Origin: an uncultured Chitinophagaceae bacterium
Lineage (GTDB): Bacteria > Bacteroidota > Bacteroidia > Chitinophagales > Chitinophagaceae
Length of the DNA: 51,104 nucleotides
Direction: 5' to 3'
NCBI GenBank assembly: GCA_937873715.1
Contig: CALMYJ010000017.1
Span: 1 to 51,104 of the forward strand
Shown one piece after another: positions 27,068 to 36,774 of the stretch; within the stretch, counting starts at the first letter, position 1; every line of letters starts with the position of its first letter. Both the position numbers and the translations under genes were made by a program. The notes below the pieces were generated by a model. The model was not told where the DNA came from. It did not search any database and was given only the letters and a program-made list of their open reading frames with translations.

Positions 27068-27272
27068 TCCTAATCTGTTGTACAATTCAACCCGGGTGAA
27101 GTTTTAAACCATCTATTTTGGGTATTATGCTCAGTACGTTGTTACAGGCAAGGTATTTACCCGGGGCAGGTGTGCATGTTGTGCCAAACATGCAACAACA
27201 ATACCAATAAAACCACTTAGGGGAACTTAGGGGAATTTGTTCTCTGAATACACAACCACCAACCCCCTGGCA

Positions 27273-28037
27273 TCACCAGCTACCACTAGCCCCCCCGCCG
27301 CCAAAGCTGCCACCGCCAAAGCCTCCACCACCGCCGCCCCAGCCACTGCTGCGGCCACCACCACCGGTAGGGAAAATAAATGGCCCGGTAAAGCCTCGGT
27401 ATCCCCTGCGGCTCATAAACGAGCCACCACCGCCACCACCACCAAACAGGGAAAGCAGGAGGATTACAAGAAAAATAAGCAGGACGATTTTGCCTGAACT
27501 TTCCCGGCCCTTTTTACGATAGCCGGGCGGAGCCGTATATTCTCCACGGGTGGCTTTAATAATGGCATCCACACCACGGTCGATGCCGCCATAATAATCA
27601 TTACCCCTGAAAGAGGGCACTATTAATTCATCAATGATATGCTTACAGGTAATATCGGGCAGGGCGCCTTCCACACCGTAACCGGTGGAGATATTTACTT
27701 TCCTGTCGCCGGTAGAAATAAGTAATACCACCCCGTTATTAAACTTGCTGCCGCCAACACCCCATGCCCGGCCGAGTTGAACGCCATAATCTGAAATATC
27801 ATAACCATCTAATGAGGGGACTATTACAACGGCTATTTGGGTGCTGGTACTATCGTCAAATTCTACCAGCCTGTTTTCTAATGCCTGTTTTTGCTGAGGT
27901 GTAAGTACAGCGGCAAAATCATTTACAAGTGCCGGGTTACCCTGCTGGGGTTTAAGTAAACTGCGGGCATCAAAGTTTTTTTGCGCCACTGCACAGTAGC
28001 CAAGCAATAATACAAGTATGGAAAGCCATTTTTTCAT
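27273..28037 (-). CDS. TPM domain protein with glycine-rich tail
   Basis: 254 residues. Signal peptide (MKKWLSILVLLLGYCAVAQ), then a TPM domain at about 35-155 (VNDFAAVLTPQQKQALENRL, QIAVVIVPSLDGYDI, GVQLGRAWGVGGSKFNNGVV, VNISTGYGVEGALPD). A transmembrane helix at about 185-200 (IVLLIFLVILLLSLFG) is followed by a tail of GGG repeats with aromatic residues. This is the YgcG architecture. Some TPM proteins are acid phosphatases; in others the activity is unknown. It is the last gene of the lemA-TPM-TPM operon, 29 bases after the previous gene. Confidence 0.9.
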   Translation of the reverse strand: MKKWLSILVLLLGYCAVAQKNFDARSLLKPQQGNPALVNDFAAVLTPQQKQALENRLVEFDDSTSTQIAVVIVPSLDGYDISDYGVQLGRAWGVGGSKFNNGVVLLISTGDRKVNISTGYGVEGALPDITCKHIIDELIVPSFRGNDYYGGIDRGVDAIIKATRGEYTAPPGYRKKGRESSGKIVLLIFLVILLLSLFGGGGGGGSFMSRRGYRGFTGPFIFPTGGGGRSSGWGGGGGGFGGGSFGGGGASGSW

Positions 28038-28066
28038 CAGGAATGAGCGTAGCGTTTGTACAGTTG

Positions 28067-28534
28067 TTATTTGCCAAATACAATTTCGTCGGGGAGCTCG
28101 TTTTTGTCGGTGCCGGCATCATAAGGAAATTTTTCCCTGAGCAGTTGCCCCACACGTTGCACACAATGCTCAATGCCATCTGCAATATGCTGGTCTTTAA
28201 ATTCTGCCAGCATATCGTTTACCGCCTGGTGCCACCAGGCAGCGCCTACTGCTTCGTAAATACCTTCATCGGCAAAAAGCGCAACTTCATGGTGTTTCAT
28301 GGCGATGTACAGCAGCACACCGTTGCGTTTTTCGGTTTGGTTCATTTTAAGGCTGAAGAAAATTTCACCGGCCCTGTCCAGCGGATTTACATAAGGGTTT
28401 TTACTTTCTATATATACCCTTACTTCACCGCTGGTTTCTTTTTCAGCAGCACGTATGGCATTTACTATCTGCTCATCTTCGGCGATAGTAAAATAATCTT
28501 CCGGCTTTTTTTTAAAAAAAGAAAACAGACCCAC
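28067..28534 (-). CDS. TPM domain protein (short, cytosolic form)
   Basis: 155 residues with no signal peptide. The single TPM domain shows DEQIVNAIRAAEKETSGEVR, VYIESKNPYVNPLDRAGEIF, KRNGVLLYIAMKHHEVALFA and DEGIYEAVGAAWWHQAV. It is a diverged relative of the downstream, membrane-anchored TPM protein. It starts 18 bases after the lemA stop. Confidence 0.88.
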   Translation of the reverse strand: MGLFSFFKKKPEDYFTIAEDEQIVNAIRAAEKETSGEVRVYIESKNPYVNPLDRAGEIFFSLKMNQTEKRNGVLLYIAMKHHEVALFADEGIYEAVGAAWWHQAVNDMLAEFKDQHIADGIEHCVQRVGQLLREKFPYDAGTDKNELPDEIVFGK

Positions 28535-28552
28535 GGTGTTGCAATTAAATGA

Positions 28553-29113
28553 TTAAAACTCCACTTTAAAATCCCTTGCGCCTTCATCAGCTTTGTAATT
28601 GGCTTTGGCCGTATAGCCAAATAAGCCTGCAATGAGGTTGGCCGGAAACTTCACCAGTTTGGTGTTGTAGTCGGTAATGGCCTGGTTCCAGTCACGGATG
28701 GCCACCGATACCCGGTTTTCAGTACCTTCTATCTGTGCCTGGAAGTCGCGGAAGGCACCGGTGGTTTGCAGGGTGGGGTAGGCTTCAACGTTGATATTAA
28801 GTATGCTGCCTTTCATTTGATCTAACTGGCGGTTGGCATCGGCCAGGCTTTGCGGATTATTGGGGTCAATCTGCGGAATACGGGAACGCATGGCAATAAT
28901 TTTTGTGAGCACAGTGTCTTCAAATTTTGCGGATGCTTTGATGGTGGCAATAACGTTTTCGTATAGCTTCATTTTGCGCTGAAACTGTGTTTCCACTTCG
29001 CCCCATTTGCCGTTAATACCGGTTTGGGCAGTGGCAAGCCCGTTGCGTACAGAGATAGCCCATAGTACAACTATGCCTAAAACTACGAGGATGATAATAC
29101 CTGAACGTTTCAT
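28553..29113 (-). CDS. lemA: LemA family protein
   Basis: A 186-residue membrane protein: one N-terminal transmembrane segment (IIILVVLGIVVLWAISV) and a helical LemA domain (ETQFQRKMKLYENVIATIKA, RDWNQAITDYNTKLVKFPAN, LFGYTAKANYKADEGA). The family's biochemical role is not established. The lemA-TPM-TPM order is common in Bacteroidota and implies a joint envelope function. A TACTTTTA element (29138-29145) lies 24 bases upstream. Confidence 0.93.
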   Translation of the reverse strand: MKRSGIIILVVLGIVVLWAISVRNGLATAQTGINGKWGEVETQFQRKMKLYENVIATIKASAKFEDTVLTKIIAMRSRIPQIDPNNPQSLADANRQLDQMKGSILNINVEAYPTLQTTGAFRDFQAQIEGTENRVSVAIRDWNQAITDYNTKLVKFPANLIAGLFGYTAKANYKADEGARDFKVEF

Positions 29114-29137
29114 ATGTGTTCGTTTTTTGTTTGAGAA

Positions 29138-29145
29138 TAAAAGTA
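29138..29145 (-). promoter_or_regulatory. -7 element (TACTTTTA) of the lemA operon
   Basis: On the minus strand TACTTTTA differs from TAnnTTTG only in the last base. It would give a leader of about 18 bases before the lemA ATG. Confidence 0.35.
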
Positions 29146-29217
29146 ATGCTTGGTTGCTTAAAATGGCTACCGCCGGTAATAATGTTATTTTGCTTTGGGC
29201 GGCAGCCTTTGCTGCGG

Positions 29218-30426
29218 TTATCCTGCAATTGCAGCAATACCCGGCAGCACTTTCCCTTCAAAATATTCCAGCATGGCGCCGCCACCGGTGCTTACATAAC
29301 TCACTTTATCGGCAAGGTTAAACTGGTTAACAGCCGCCACACTATCGCCACCACCTACCAGGCTAAAAGCGCCATTAGCGGTTGCATCGGCTACGGCTAA
29401 TGCGATGGATTTGGTACCGTTCTGAAATTTTTCCATTTCAAACACACCCATGGGGCCGTTCCACAAAATGGTTTTTGATTTGCCTATTACTTCGCTAAAA
29501 ATGCCAACAGCTTTTCCGCCAATATCCAGGCCCATCCAGCCATCGGGTATGGCATCGCTGGGGCTCTCGGATGTGTTGGCATCGGCAGCAAACTTGTCGG
29601 CAATAATCGATGTTTCGGGCAAATGAATGGCTACATTTTTTTGCTTTGCTTTTTCTAAAATTTCCAATGCCGTAGGCAGGCGGTCGTCTTCGCAAAGGGA
29701 GTTGCCAATTTTACCACCTCTTGCTTTCATAAAAGTGTAAGCCATGCCACCACCAATAATGATGTCGGTAGCCCTTTCGAGCAGGTTTTCAATAATCAGT
29801 ATTTTATCGGAAACTTTTGCACCGCCGATGATGGCAGTAAAAGGTTTTTGGCTGCCATGCAGTACTTTTTCGGCACTGCTTACTTCGCCTTCCATCAGCA
29901 GGCCAAACATTTTTTTATCGCCGGGAAAAAATTGTGCAATGATGGCGGTAGAGGCATGTGCCCGGTGTGCTGTACCAAAGGCGTCGTTTACATATACATC
30001 ACCTAGCTTACTGAGTTTTTCGGCAAAAGCAGTATCGCCTTTTTCTTCTTCTTTATAAAAGCGCAGATTTTCGAGCAACAGTACTTCGCCGGGCCGCAGC
30101 ATAGAGGCGGTAAGGGCAGCCTGCTCGCCAATACAGTCATCTGCAAAAAAAACTTTGGTGCTGCTGCCATCGGCTGTAAGCAACTGGTGCAGGTGCGCCA
30201 CCAGGTGTTTTAAAGAATATTTTTCGGCGGGGCCGTCTTTGGGTCTGCCTAGGTGGCTCATTAAAATTACACTGCCGCCATCGCCTAATATTTTTTTAAT
30301 GGTGGGTATGGTAGCCCTCATCCTGGTGTCGTCGGTAATGTTATAAGCTGCATCCAGCGGTACATTAAAGTCAACACGGATTAATACTTTTTGATTGGTG
30401 AATGTGTGTGTTGCGAATTTGCTCAT
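29218..30426 (-). CDS. pgk: Phosphoglycerate kinase
   Basis: Glycolytic enzyme that makes ATP from 1,3-bisphosphoglycerate. At 402 residues it is of normal length, with [12 protein letters not shown] (about residue 13), [12 protein letters not shown] (about 54), [11 protein letters not shown] (about 200) and the C-terminal [15 protein letters not shown]. The start [15 protein letters not shown] is the family N-terminus; the 23 extra residues of the longer frame are unrelated. gap lies immediately upstream but is separated by a terminator, and a TACCTTTA element (30484-30491) lies between them, so pgk probably has its own promoter. Confidence 0.98.
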   Translation of the reverse strand: MSKFATHTFTNQKVLIRVDFNVPLDAAYNITDDTRMRATIPTIKKILGDGGSVILMSHLGRPKDGPAEKYSLKHLVAHLHQLLTADGSSTKVFFADDCIGEQAALTASMLRPGEVLLLENLRFYKEEEKGDTAFAEKLSKLGDVYVNDAFGTAHRAHASTAIIAQFFPGDKKMFGLLMEGEVSSAEKVLHGSQKPFTAIIGGAKVSDKILIIENLLERATDIIIGGGMAYTFMKARGGKIGNSLCEDDRLPTALEILEKAKQKNVAIHLPETSIIADKFAADANTSESPSDAIPDGWMGLDIGGKAVGIFSEVIGKSKTILWNGPMGVFEMEKFQNGTKSIALAVADATANGAFSLVGGGDSVAAVNQFNLADKVSYVSTGGGAMLEYFEGKVLPGIAAIAG

Positions 30427-30483
30427 GGTAATTTTTGCCTTTTTATAGCTTTTGAATAAGGGGTTTGTAAGTTGAACAGGTAC

Positions 30484-30491
30484 TAAAGGTA
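30484..30491 (-). promoter_or_regulatory. -7 element (TACCTTTA) of pgk
   Basis: On the minus strand TACCTTTA lies 57 bases before the pgk ATG and downstream of the gap terminator. Confidence 0.4.
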
Positions 30492-30506
30492 ACAATTGCC
30501 TTTAAC

Positions 30507-30537
30507 AAAAACTCCCTGTATGGCACAGGGAGTTTTT
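30507..30537 (-). terminator. Terminator of gap
   Basis: AAAAACTCCCTG (30507-30518) pairs with CAGGGAGTTTTT (30526-30537); the T side follows the stem on both strands. It separates gap from pgk. Confidence 0.8.
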
Positions 30538-30561
30538 GAAATTTATGTTATCAAAATTTTG

Positions 30562-31575
30562 TTATTTGCTGATCAGCCCTGCAAAATAATGTACGGTGCG
30601 TACCAATTGGCTTACATAGCTCATTTCGTTATCGTACCATGATACGGTACGTACCAGTTGTGTATCGCCAACAGTTTGTACCCTTGTTTGCGTAGCATCA
30701 AATAAAGAACCGTAGCTGATACCAATGATATCCGTGCTTACAATTTCATCTTCGGTATAACCAAAGCTTTCGTTGGCAGCGGCTTTCATGGCGGCATTTA
30801 TTTCTTCTACGGTTGTTTTGGTACCCAGCACGGCTGTTACTTCGGTGAGGGAGCCAGTGATGGTGGGTACACGCTGGGCGCTGCCATCCAGCTTGCCTTT
30901 AAGGCTGGGGAGTACCAGGCCAATGGCTTTTGCAGCGCCGGTACTGTTGGGTACAATATTTTGAGCGGCGGCCCTTGCACGGCGCAAATCACCTTTTGGA
31001 TGTGGTGCATCCTGTGTGTTCTGGTCGTTCGTATAAGCGTGTATGGTAGTCATTAAGCCGTTTACAATGCCAAATTTTTCTTCCAGCACCTGTGCCATTG
31101 GCGCCAGGCAGTTGGTAGTACAGCTTGCACAGCTAATTACTTTTTCACTGCCGTCGAGTATGTTGTGATTTACATTAAATACGATGGTTTTTAAATCGCC
31201 TGTAGCTGGTGCGGAGATAACTACTCTTTTGGCACCGGCAGTAAGATGTGCTTCGGCTTTAGCTTTATCGGTAAAAAAGCCGGTACATTCCAGTACCACA
31301 TCCACATCATGGCTGCCCCAGGGAATTTGAGCCGGATCTTTTTGAGCATATATTTTTATGGCATCACCGTTTACAGTAATTGAATCGTCGCCTGCTGTTA
31401 CTGTTGCATCAAAGCGGCCCTGTGCACTGTCGTATTTAAGCAGGTGGGCCAGCACTTTGGGGCTGGTAAGGTCGTTGATGGCTACCACATCAATACCCTG
31501 CATGTTATAAATCTGGCGGTATACCAAACGGCCAATGCGACCAAATCCGTTAATTGCTACTTTTACTGTACTCAT
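30562..31575 (-). CDS. gap: Glyceraldehyde-3-phosphate dehydrogenase, type I
   Basis: 337 residues. The NAD-binding N-terminus reads [15 protein letters not shown]. The catalytic Cys is in [12 protein letters not shown] (about residue 155), followed by [20 protein letters not shown] and the C-terminal [15 protein letters not shown]. All residues of the phosphorylating type I enzyme are present. An exact TACCTTTG element lies 31 bases upstream. It shares direction with pgk but has its own terminator. Confidence 0.98.
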   Translation of the reverse strand: MSTVKVAINGFGRIGRLVYRQIYNMQGIDVVAINDLTSPKVLAHLLKYDSAQGRFDATVTAGDDSITVNGDAIKIYAQKDPAQIPWGSHDVDVVLECTGFFTDKAKAEAHLTAGAKRVVISAPATGDLKTIVFNVNHNILDGSEKVISCASCTTNCLAPMAQVLEEKFGIVNGLMTTIHAYTNDQNTQDAPHPKGDLRRARAAAQNIVPNSTGAAKAIGLVLPSLKGKLDGSAQRVPTITGSLTEVTAVLGTKTTVEEINAAMKAAANESFGYTEDEIVSTDIIGISYGSLFDATQTRVQTVGDTQLVRTVSWYDNEMSYVSQLVRTVHYFAGLISK

Positions 31576-31605
31576 AGTTATAGTGTTTTATTTTCTGAAA
31601 CGGGG

Positions 31606-31613
31606 CAAAGGTA
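31606..31613 (-). promoter_or_regulatory. -7 element (TACCTTTG) of gap
   Basis: An exact match to TAnnTTTG on the minus strand, 31 bases before the ATG. No -33 TTG at the standard distance was seen. Confidence 0.5.
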
Positions 31614-31760
31614 ACGATTCAACGATTAATTTTTTTTACGTTTTTAGAAGTTTGAATAGATTTATTTTAAAAAATCTTTATCAAACTTGCAGGTATACTG
31701 CGGTTTGAGACAAGGTGCATAGTAAAAAGGACTACATTAGTTATATTTTAAAAAAATAGT

Positions 31761-33398
31761 ATGGCGCAAAAAATCAGGGGTAACATTGTTGATATACCGG
31801 GTAAAAAAATATTTTACGGCGAGCTTAGTGTTGATGAGGGCAAAATAATAGCAGTGGAGGAGATTGCAGCAAAGCCTTTGGAAACAGCGGGGTTTATTAT
31901 GCCCGGTTTTGTAGACAGCCATGTGCATATAGAAAGCAGTATGCTGGTACCATCTGAGTTTGCCAGGCTGGCTGTGGTGCATGGTACAGTGGCCACCATC
32001 AGCGACCCCCACGAAATTGCCAATGTATGCGGCATGGAAGGAGTAGAGTATATGGTTGCTAATGGTAAAACTGTGCCTTTTAAATTTCACTTTGGTGCGC
32101 CAAGTTGTGTGCCGGCTACGGTATTTGAAACAGCAGGCGCCACCCTTACACCTGCAGATGTGGATACACTATTACAAAACCCGGAAATCAATTACCTGAG
32201 TGAAATGATGAATTTTCCCGGTGTGCTGTACAATGATGCGGAAGTGATGCAAAAAATTGCTGCTGCAAAAAAATATGGCAAACCGGTAGATGGCCATGCG
32301 CCGGGTTTGCGTGGGGCAGATGCCAAAAAATATATTGAGGCCGGCATCAGTACCGATCATGAATGTTTTACTGCCGAAGAAGCACTGGATAAATTAACCT
32401 TTGGCATGAAAGTGCTGATAAGGGAAGGCAGTGCTGCCAAAAATTTTGAAGCACTGATTGGCTTGCTGGATGAACATTATACCAACATGATGTTCTGCAG
32501 CGATGATAAGCACCCCGACAGTCTTTTAGAGGGCCATATTAATGTGTTGTGTGCAAGGGCGGTGGCCAAAGGGGTTGACGTGTTTAAGGTATTACAGGCT
32601 GCCTGTATCAACCCGGTATTGCATTATAATATGCGTAACGGCATATTGCGTGCCGGGGATGCTGCTGATTTTATCGTTGTAGAAAATTTAATTGAATTTA
32701 AAGTGCTGCAAACTTATATCAACGGGCAACTGGTAGCCGAAAAAGGCAAAACCTTAATAGAAGCAGCACCTGCCGCTGTTATCAACCATTTTAATTGCGC
32801 TAAAAAAAATACCGGAGATTTTAAAGTGCATTACAAGGGTGAAAAAGAAGTGCCTGTAATTGAAGCGCTGGAAGGACAGTTGATTACCAATAAGCTGTAT
32901 GCTGCACCGTTAGTTGATGGGGAAAATATTTTAAGCAATACTTCGGATGATATTTTAAAAATAGCTGTGGTTAACCGGTATAAAGCTGCGCCGGTTGCTG
33001 TTTCGTTTGTAAAAAATTTTGGGTTAAAAACCGGCGCTATCGCCTCTACAGTAGCACACGATAGTCATAATATTATTGCCGTTGGTGCCGATGATGAAAG
33101 CCTGTGCAGGGCGGTTAACCTGGTTATTGAAGCTGGTGGCGGGGTAAGTGTTGTAGCCGGTGATACAGAAAAGGTATTGCCCTTGCTTGTGGCTGGCCTT
33201 ATGAGTAATGATGATGGCTACAAAGTGGCAGCAGATTATACCGCTATTGATACCATCACCAAACAACAATGCGGCTCCAGGCTTGCAGCACCTTTTATGA
33301 CTTTATCCTTTATGGCGCTGCTGGTAATACCGCATTTAAAATTAAGCGACCTCGGCCTCTTCGACGGAGATCGCTTTAGCTTTATTGATGCAGTTTAA
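31761..33398 (+). CDS. ade: Adenine deaminase
   Basis: Converts adenine to hypoxanthine in purine salvage. The 545 residues show the metal site [20 protein letters not shown] (about residue 52), [15 protein letters not shown], the HAPGLRG segment (about 175), [11 protein letters not shown] (about 197) and [13 protein letters not shown] (about 240). A C-terminal domain containing [22 protein letters not shown] and [18 protein letters not shown] sequence completes the family profile. A possible TATATTTT element (31742-31749) lies just upstream. It is convergent with sucA, and the two stop codons share the bases TTAA at 33395-33398. Confidence 0.95.
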   Translation: MAQKIRGNIVDIPGKKIFYGELSVDEGKIIAVEEIAAKPLETAGFIMPGFVDSHVHIESSMLVPSEFARLAVVHGTVATISDPHEIANVCGMEGVEYMVANGKTVPFKFHFGAPSCVPATVFETAGATLTPADVDTLLQNPEINYLSEMMNFPGVLYNDAEVMQKIAAAKKYGKPVDGHAPGLRGADAKKYIEAGISTDHECFTAEEALDKLTFGMKVLIREGSAAKNFEALIGLLDEHYTNMMFCSDDKHPDSLLEGHINVLCARAVAKGVDVFKVLQAACINPVLHYNMRNGILRAGDAADFIVVENLIEFKVLQTYINGQLVAEKGKTLIEAAPAAVINHFNCAKKNTGDFKVHYKGEKEVPVIEALEGQLITNKLYAAPLVDGENILSNTSDDILKIAVVNRYKAAPVAVSFVKNFGLKTGAIASTVAHDSHNIIAVGADDESLCRAVNLVIEAGGGVSVVAGDTEKVLPLLVAGLMSNDDGYKVAADYTAIDTITKQQCGSRLAAPFMTLSFMALLVIPHLKLSDLGLFDGDRFSFIDAV

Positions 33399-36151
33399 AT
33401 TGTAAAGGCGGTGTTGATGATTTCTGCCTGCTCCCTGGCATGTACTTTGGCATAGCCGGTAGCGGTAGCAGCACTGGCAGTGCGGCTGATTACAAAGAAA
33501 TTAATGTTTTGCAAATTCATCCGCAGGAATGCAGCGGCGCCCATATTGAGCGGTTCTTCCTGTACCCAATACCAAATAGCTTTACTGTACTTGCTGTAAA
33601 GGGCATCCAACTGTTTTTGTGGTAAGGGGTATAACTGTTCTACCCTGATGATGGCAACATCCTGCCTGTTATCTTTTTGCTGTTTTTCCAGTAAATCAAA
33701 ATATATTTTACCAGAGCAAAACAATACTTTTTTTACAGCATCTACATCCTGTACATAACCGTCGTCAATCACTTCTTTAAAGCCGGCTTCAGTAAATTCA
33801 GAAACATGACTGTAAGAGCCCGGGTGGCGAAGATTTGCCTTAGGCGAAAAATTAATTAATGGCTTTCGGAAAGGCCAGGCTACCTGCCTGCGCAAGGCAT
33901 GGAAGTAATTGGCAGATGTAGTGATATTGGTAACTACCATATTGAGTTCGGCACACATTTGTAAAAAACGTTCCATCCGGGCACTACTGTGTTCGGGCCC
34001 CTGGCCTTCGTACCCGTGCGGAAGCAGAAGGGTAACGCCGCTCATGCGATTCCATTTTTGTTCGCCAGCAGCAATAAACTGGTCTATCATCGTTTGTGCA
34101 CCATTGCAAAAGTCGCCAAACTGTGCTTCCCAAAGTACAAGTGCATCGGGGTTAGCCATGGCATAACCATATTCAAAGCCCAGTACGCCGTATTCGCTTA
34201 ATAAGGAATTGTAAATGCGGAAGCGGCCTGTGGCACCCTCAAGATTTTTTAACCGGCTGTACGATTTGTTGGTTACTTCATCCTGCAGTACCGCATGGCG
34301 GTGAGAGAAAGTGCCCCTGCGTACATCCTGTCCGCTCATACGTACCTGTTTGCCATCCAGCAGGATGCTGCCAAAGGCCAACAGTTCGCCAGTGGCCCAG
34401 TCGGCTTTACTTTCTTTTTCGTATAATTTTATTTTGTCCTGGATTATTTTTTCAACCTTTTTTAATGGTTTAAAATCAGCGGGCCAGCTCATAATATGCC
34501 TGAAGATTTTTTCAAAACTGGCCTGGGTGATGGCTGTAACCGGCGATTGATCAAAATCAGCATTGGTAGCTTTGCGCAGGCTTTTCCAGGCAATTTCAGG
34601 CCCCTGGTAGTGGTAGGGTAGTGGGTTCTGCTTTACTTCGTCCAGCCGCTCCTGTAAGTCGCTCCAAAACTTTTTTTCCATTTCTTTTGCCAGTCCCTGG
34701 GCTTCGGTATCGCCGTTTTTTAGCAGGTATTGGGTGTACACTTCTCTTGGGTTGGGGTGCTTGTCGATTAAAGCGTACAATTGAGGCTGGGTAAATTTTG
34801 GGTCATCGCCTTCATTGTGGCCGTGCTTGCGGTAACATACCATATCGATAAATACGTCGCCATTAAATTCCTGGCGATAACGGGTAGCCAGTTCCACGCA
34901 TTTTACAACGGCTTCGGCATCATCGCCATTTACATGCAAAACCGGTGCCTGCACCATGGCTGCCAGCGATGTGCAGTAGTTTGCGCTACGGGCATCATCA
35001 AAATCGGTGGTAAAGCCTATTTGGTTGTTGATTACAAAATGTATGGTGCCGCCTGTGTAGTAGCCTTTGAGGTAACTCATTTGCAGTACTTCGTATACTA
35101 TGCCCTGGCCTGCTACAGAGGCATCGCCGTGAATGAGTATGGGTAATATTTTATCATATTCGCTATTGTATAAAATATCGGCTTTTGCCCGGCTGAAACC
35201 TACCACTACAGGGTCAACCGCTTCAAGGTGAGAGGGGTTGGGCATTAGTTTAAGGTGTATTTCTTTGCCGGTAAGTGTGGTAACTTCACTGCCGTAGCCC
35301 AGGTGGTATTTAACATCGCCACTGCCCATCGTTTGGTCGGGGGTAGAAGTGCCTTCAAATTCGCTAAATATTTGTTCGTAGGTTTTGCCCATAATATTGG
35401 CCAGCACATTCAGCCGGCCACGGTGTGCCATCCCGATTACCACTTCATTCACCCCTGCATCAGCAGCCGTGCTAATGATGGCATCCAGCGCTGCAATAGT
35501 AGTTTCGCCACCTTCCAGCGAAAATCTTTTTTGACCAATATATTTAGTGTGCAGGAATTTTTCGAACATTACCCCCTGGTTCAGTTTTTCTAATATCCGC
35601 CTTCTTTTTTCGAGCGGCAGGGGTTGTTGAAATTCTTTCTCCATGGCATTGGTCAAAAAATCAACTTTTTTCTGATCGCTGATGTATTTGAATTCAATAC
35701 CTATTGAAGCGGCATAACAATTTTCAAGATGCTCAAATATGTTGCGTAGCTTGGTAGTGCCCAGGCCTACAAAATTGCCTGCATGAAAGCTGGTATCCAA
35801 ATCGGCTTCGGTAAAGCCATAAAATGCCAGTTCAATATTAGCGCCACGATCTTTGCGTTTGCGGATGGGGTTGGTTTTGGCAAGCAGGTGTCCTTTATTT
35901 CGGTAGCCTAAAATCATACGATAGGCCCTTATTTCTTTCATCCAGTCTATATCTGCAGTAGTTGTTTTTGCGCTGCCATTGGTGCTCACCGGCGGGGCAA
36001 TGCTGCCCGAAGCGATAGCGAAATCAAAGCCTTCAAAAAACTTACGCATGTCGATATCGATACTTTCCGGGTTGCTGATATAATCTTTGTACAGATTTTC
36101 AATATAGGAAGGGTGCGAACTGGTGATGTACTGGAAGTCCTTCATGATCAT
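33395..36151 (-). CDS. sucA: 2-oxoglutarate dehydrogenase E1 component
   Basis: Thiamine-diphosphate-dependent decarboxylase of the 2-oxoglutarate dehydrogenase complex in the TCA cycle. At 918 residues it is the normal length. Seen: an N-terminal E2-binding segment ([20 protein letters not shown]), [38 protein letters not shown] (ThDP site), [28 protein letters not shown], and [12 protein letters not shown] with [20 protein letters not shown] in the C-terminal half. Two adjacent ATGs (36151 and 36145) are possible starts. sucB is not adjacent. A perfect 7-bp palindrome (36186-36206) lies in the leader or promoter. Confidence 0.97.
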   Translation of the reverse strand: MIMKDFQYITSSHPSYIENLYKDYISNPESIDIDMRKFFEGFDFAIASGSIAPPVSTNGSAKTTTADIDWMKEIRAYRMILGYRNKGHLLAKTNPIRKRKDRGANIELAFYGFTEADLDTSFHAGNFVGLGTTKLRNIFEHLENCYAASIGIEFKYISDQKKVDFLTNAMEKEFQQPLPLEKRRRILEKLNQGVMFEKFLHTKYIGQKRFSLEGGETTIAALDAIISTAADAGVNEVVIGMAHRGRLNVLANIMGKTYEQIFSEFEGTSTPDQTMGSGDVKYHLGYGSEVTTLTGKEIHLKLMPNPSHLEAVDPVVVGFSRAKADILYNSEYDKILPILIHGDASVAGQGIVYEVLQMSYLKGYYTGGTIHFVINNQIGFTTDFDDARSANYCTSLAAMVQAPVLHVNGDDAEAVVKCVELATRYRQEFNGDVFIDMVCYRKHGHNEGDDPKFTQPQLYALIDKHPNPREVYTQYLLKNGDTEAQGLAKEMEKKFWSDLQERLDEVKQNPLPYHYQGPEIAWKSLRKATNADFDQSPVTAITQASFEKIFRHIMSWPADFKPLKKVEKIIQDKIKLYEKESKADWATGELLAFGSILLDGKQVRMSGQDVRRGTFSHRHAVLQDEVTNKSYSRLKNLEGATGRFRIYNSLLSEYGVLGFEYGYAMANPDALVLWEAQFGDFCNGAQTMIDQFIAAGEQKWNRMSGVTLLLPHGYEGQGPEHSSARMERFLQMCAELNMVVTNITTSANYFHALRRQVAWPFRKPLINFSPKANLRHPGSYSHVSEFTEAGFKEVIDDGYVQDVDAVKKVLFCSGKIYFDLLEKQQKDNRQDVAIIRVEQLYPLPQKQLDALYSKYSKAIWYWVQEEPLNMGAAAFLRMNLQNINFFVISRTASAATATGYAKVHAREQAEIINTAFTI

Positions 36152-36185
36152 TTTGTGTTGTAAAATAAGTAGGGGTTGGCAAAAA

Positions 36186-36206
36186 AACCGATTGCAAATA
36201 TCGGTT
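36186..36206. promoter_or_regulatory. Perfect palindrome in the sucA promoter region
   Basis: AACCGAT (36186-36192) and ATCGGTT (36200-36206) flank TGCAAAT. On the minus strand the right arm and spacer read GATATTTG, one base off TAnnTTTG, so the palindrome may overlap the sucA -7 element and act as an operator. Confidence 0.3.
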
Positions 36207-36333
36207 GCTTTATAAACAGTGCAAAAGGAAAAAACCCAATCTTATAGTTTTGTCTGTTTTTTTCATGCATACGATTGCGCCGATTGGTGCCTATTGTGTT
36301 AAATGGGCTAAAAAAACTTCAAAAAAAATAGCT

Positions 36334-36361
36334 TTGTTCTAATGTCATTCCCCTATCTTTG
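36334..36361 (+). promoter_or_regulatory. Promoter of rpsT
   Basis: TTG (36334-36336), 17 bases, then TATCTTTG (36354-36361): an exact Bacteroidota promoter, 27 bases before the rpsT ATG. Confidence 0.75.
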
Positions 36362-36388
36362 CAGCCCAAATTAAAGAATTGATATAAA

Positions 36389-36643
36389 ATGGCAAACCAT
36401 TCAGCTACCAAAAAAGATGTACGCCAAAGCCGCAAACGCAATGAGCGCAACCGTTATTATGGCAAAACAACCCGTAATGCCATTCGTGATTTAAAGGAAG
36501 TAGGCGATAAAGCAAAAGCCGGCGAAGCTTTACCTGCTGTAGCAGCAATGATTGATAAACTGGCTAAGCGTGGTGTGATTCATAAAAATAAAGCGGCCAA
36601 CCTTAAGAGCAAACTTGCCCGTAGGGTGAATACACTTGCCTGA
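36389..36643 (+). CDS. rpsT: 30S ribosomal protein S20
   Basis: 84 residues, highly basic. It begins MANHSATKKDVRQSRKRNER and ends in KRGVIHKNKAANLKSKLARR, both typical of S20, which binds 16S rRNA early in 30S assembly. It is monocistronic with an exact promoter and a strong terminator. Confidence 0.97.
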   Translation: MANHSATKKDVRQSRKRNERNRYYGKTTRNAIRDLKEVGDKAKAGEALPAVAAMIDKLAKRGVIHKNKAANLKSKLARRVNTLA

Positions 36644-36670
36644 TTTTTTTAACTACTCAAAATTTTATAT

Positions 36671-36702
36671 AAACCTGTCAATACAATGTGACAGGTTTTT
36701 TT
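36671..36702 (+). terminator. Terminator of rpsT
   Basis: AAACCTGTCA (36671-36680) pairs with TGACAGGTTT (36689-36698), followed by more T. Confidence 0.85.
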
Positions 36703-36774
36703 ATGCCCTTCATACTGCGGTAATAAATAATTGGTAATTTCACTTTTTACAAAATTTTTATTAATCACTGCTTT

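Noticed and set aside
27215..27234. Direct duplication of ACTTAGGGGA
   Set aside because: Two copies of ten bases only, between two gene ends; too short to interpret.
28043..28552. Plus-strand frame of 169 codons opposite the short TPM gene
   Set aside because: It is a mirror of a well-supported gene with family motifs; no start signal.
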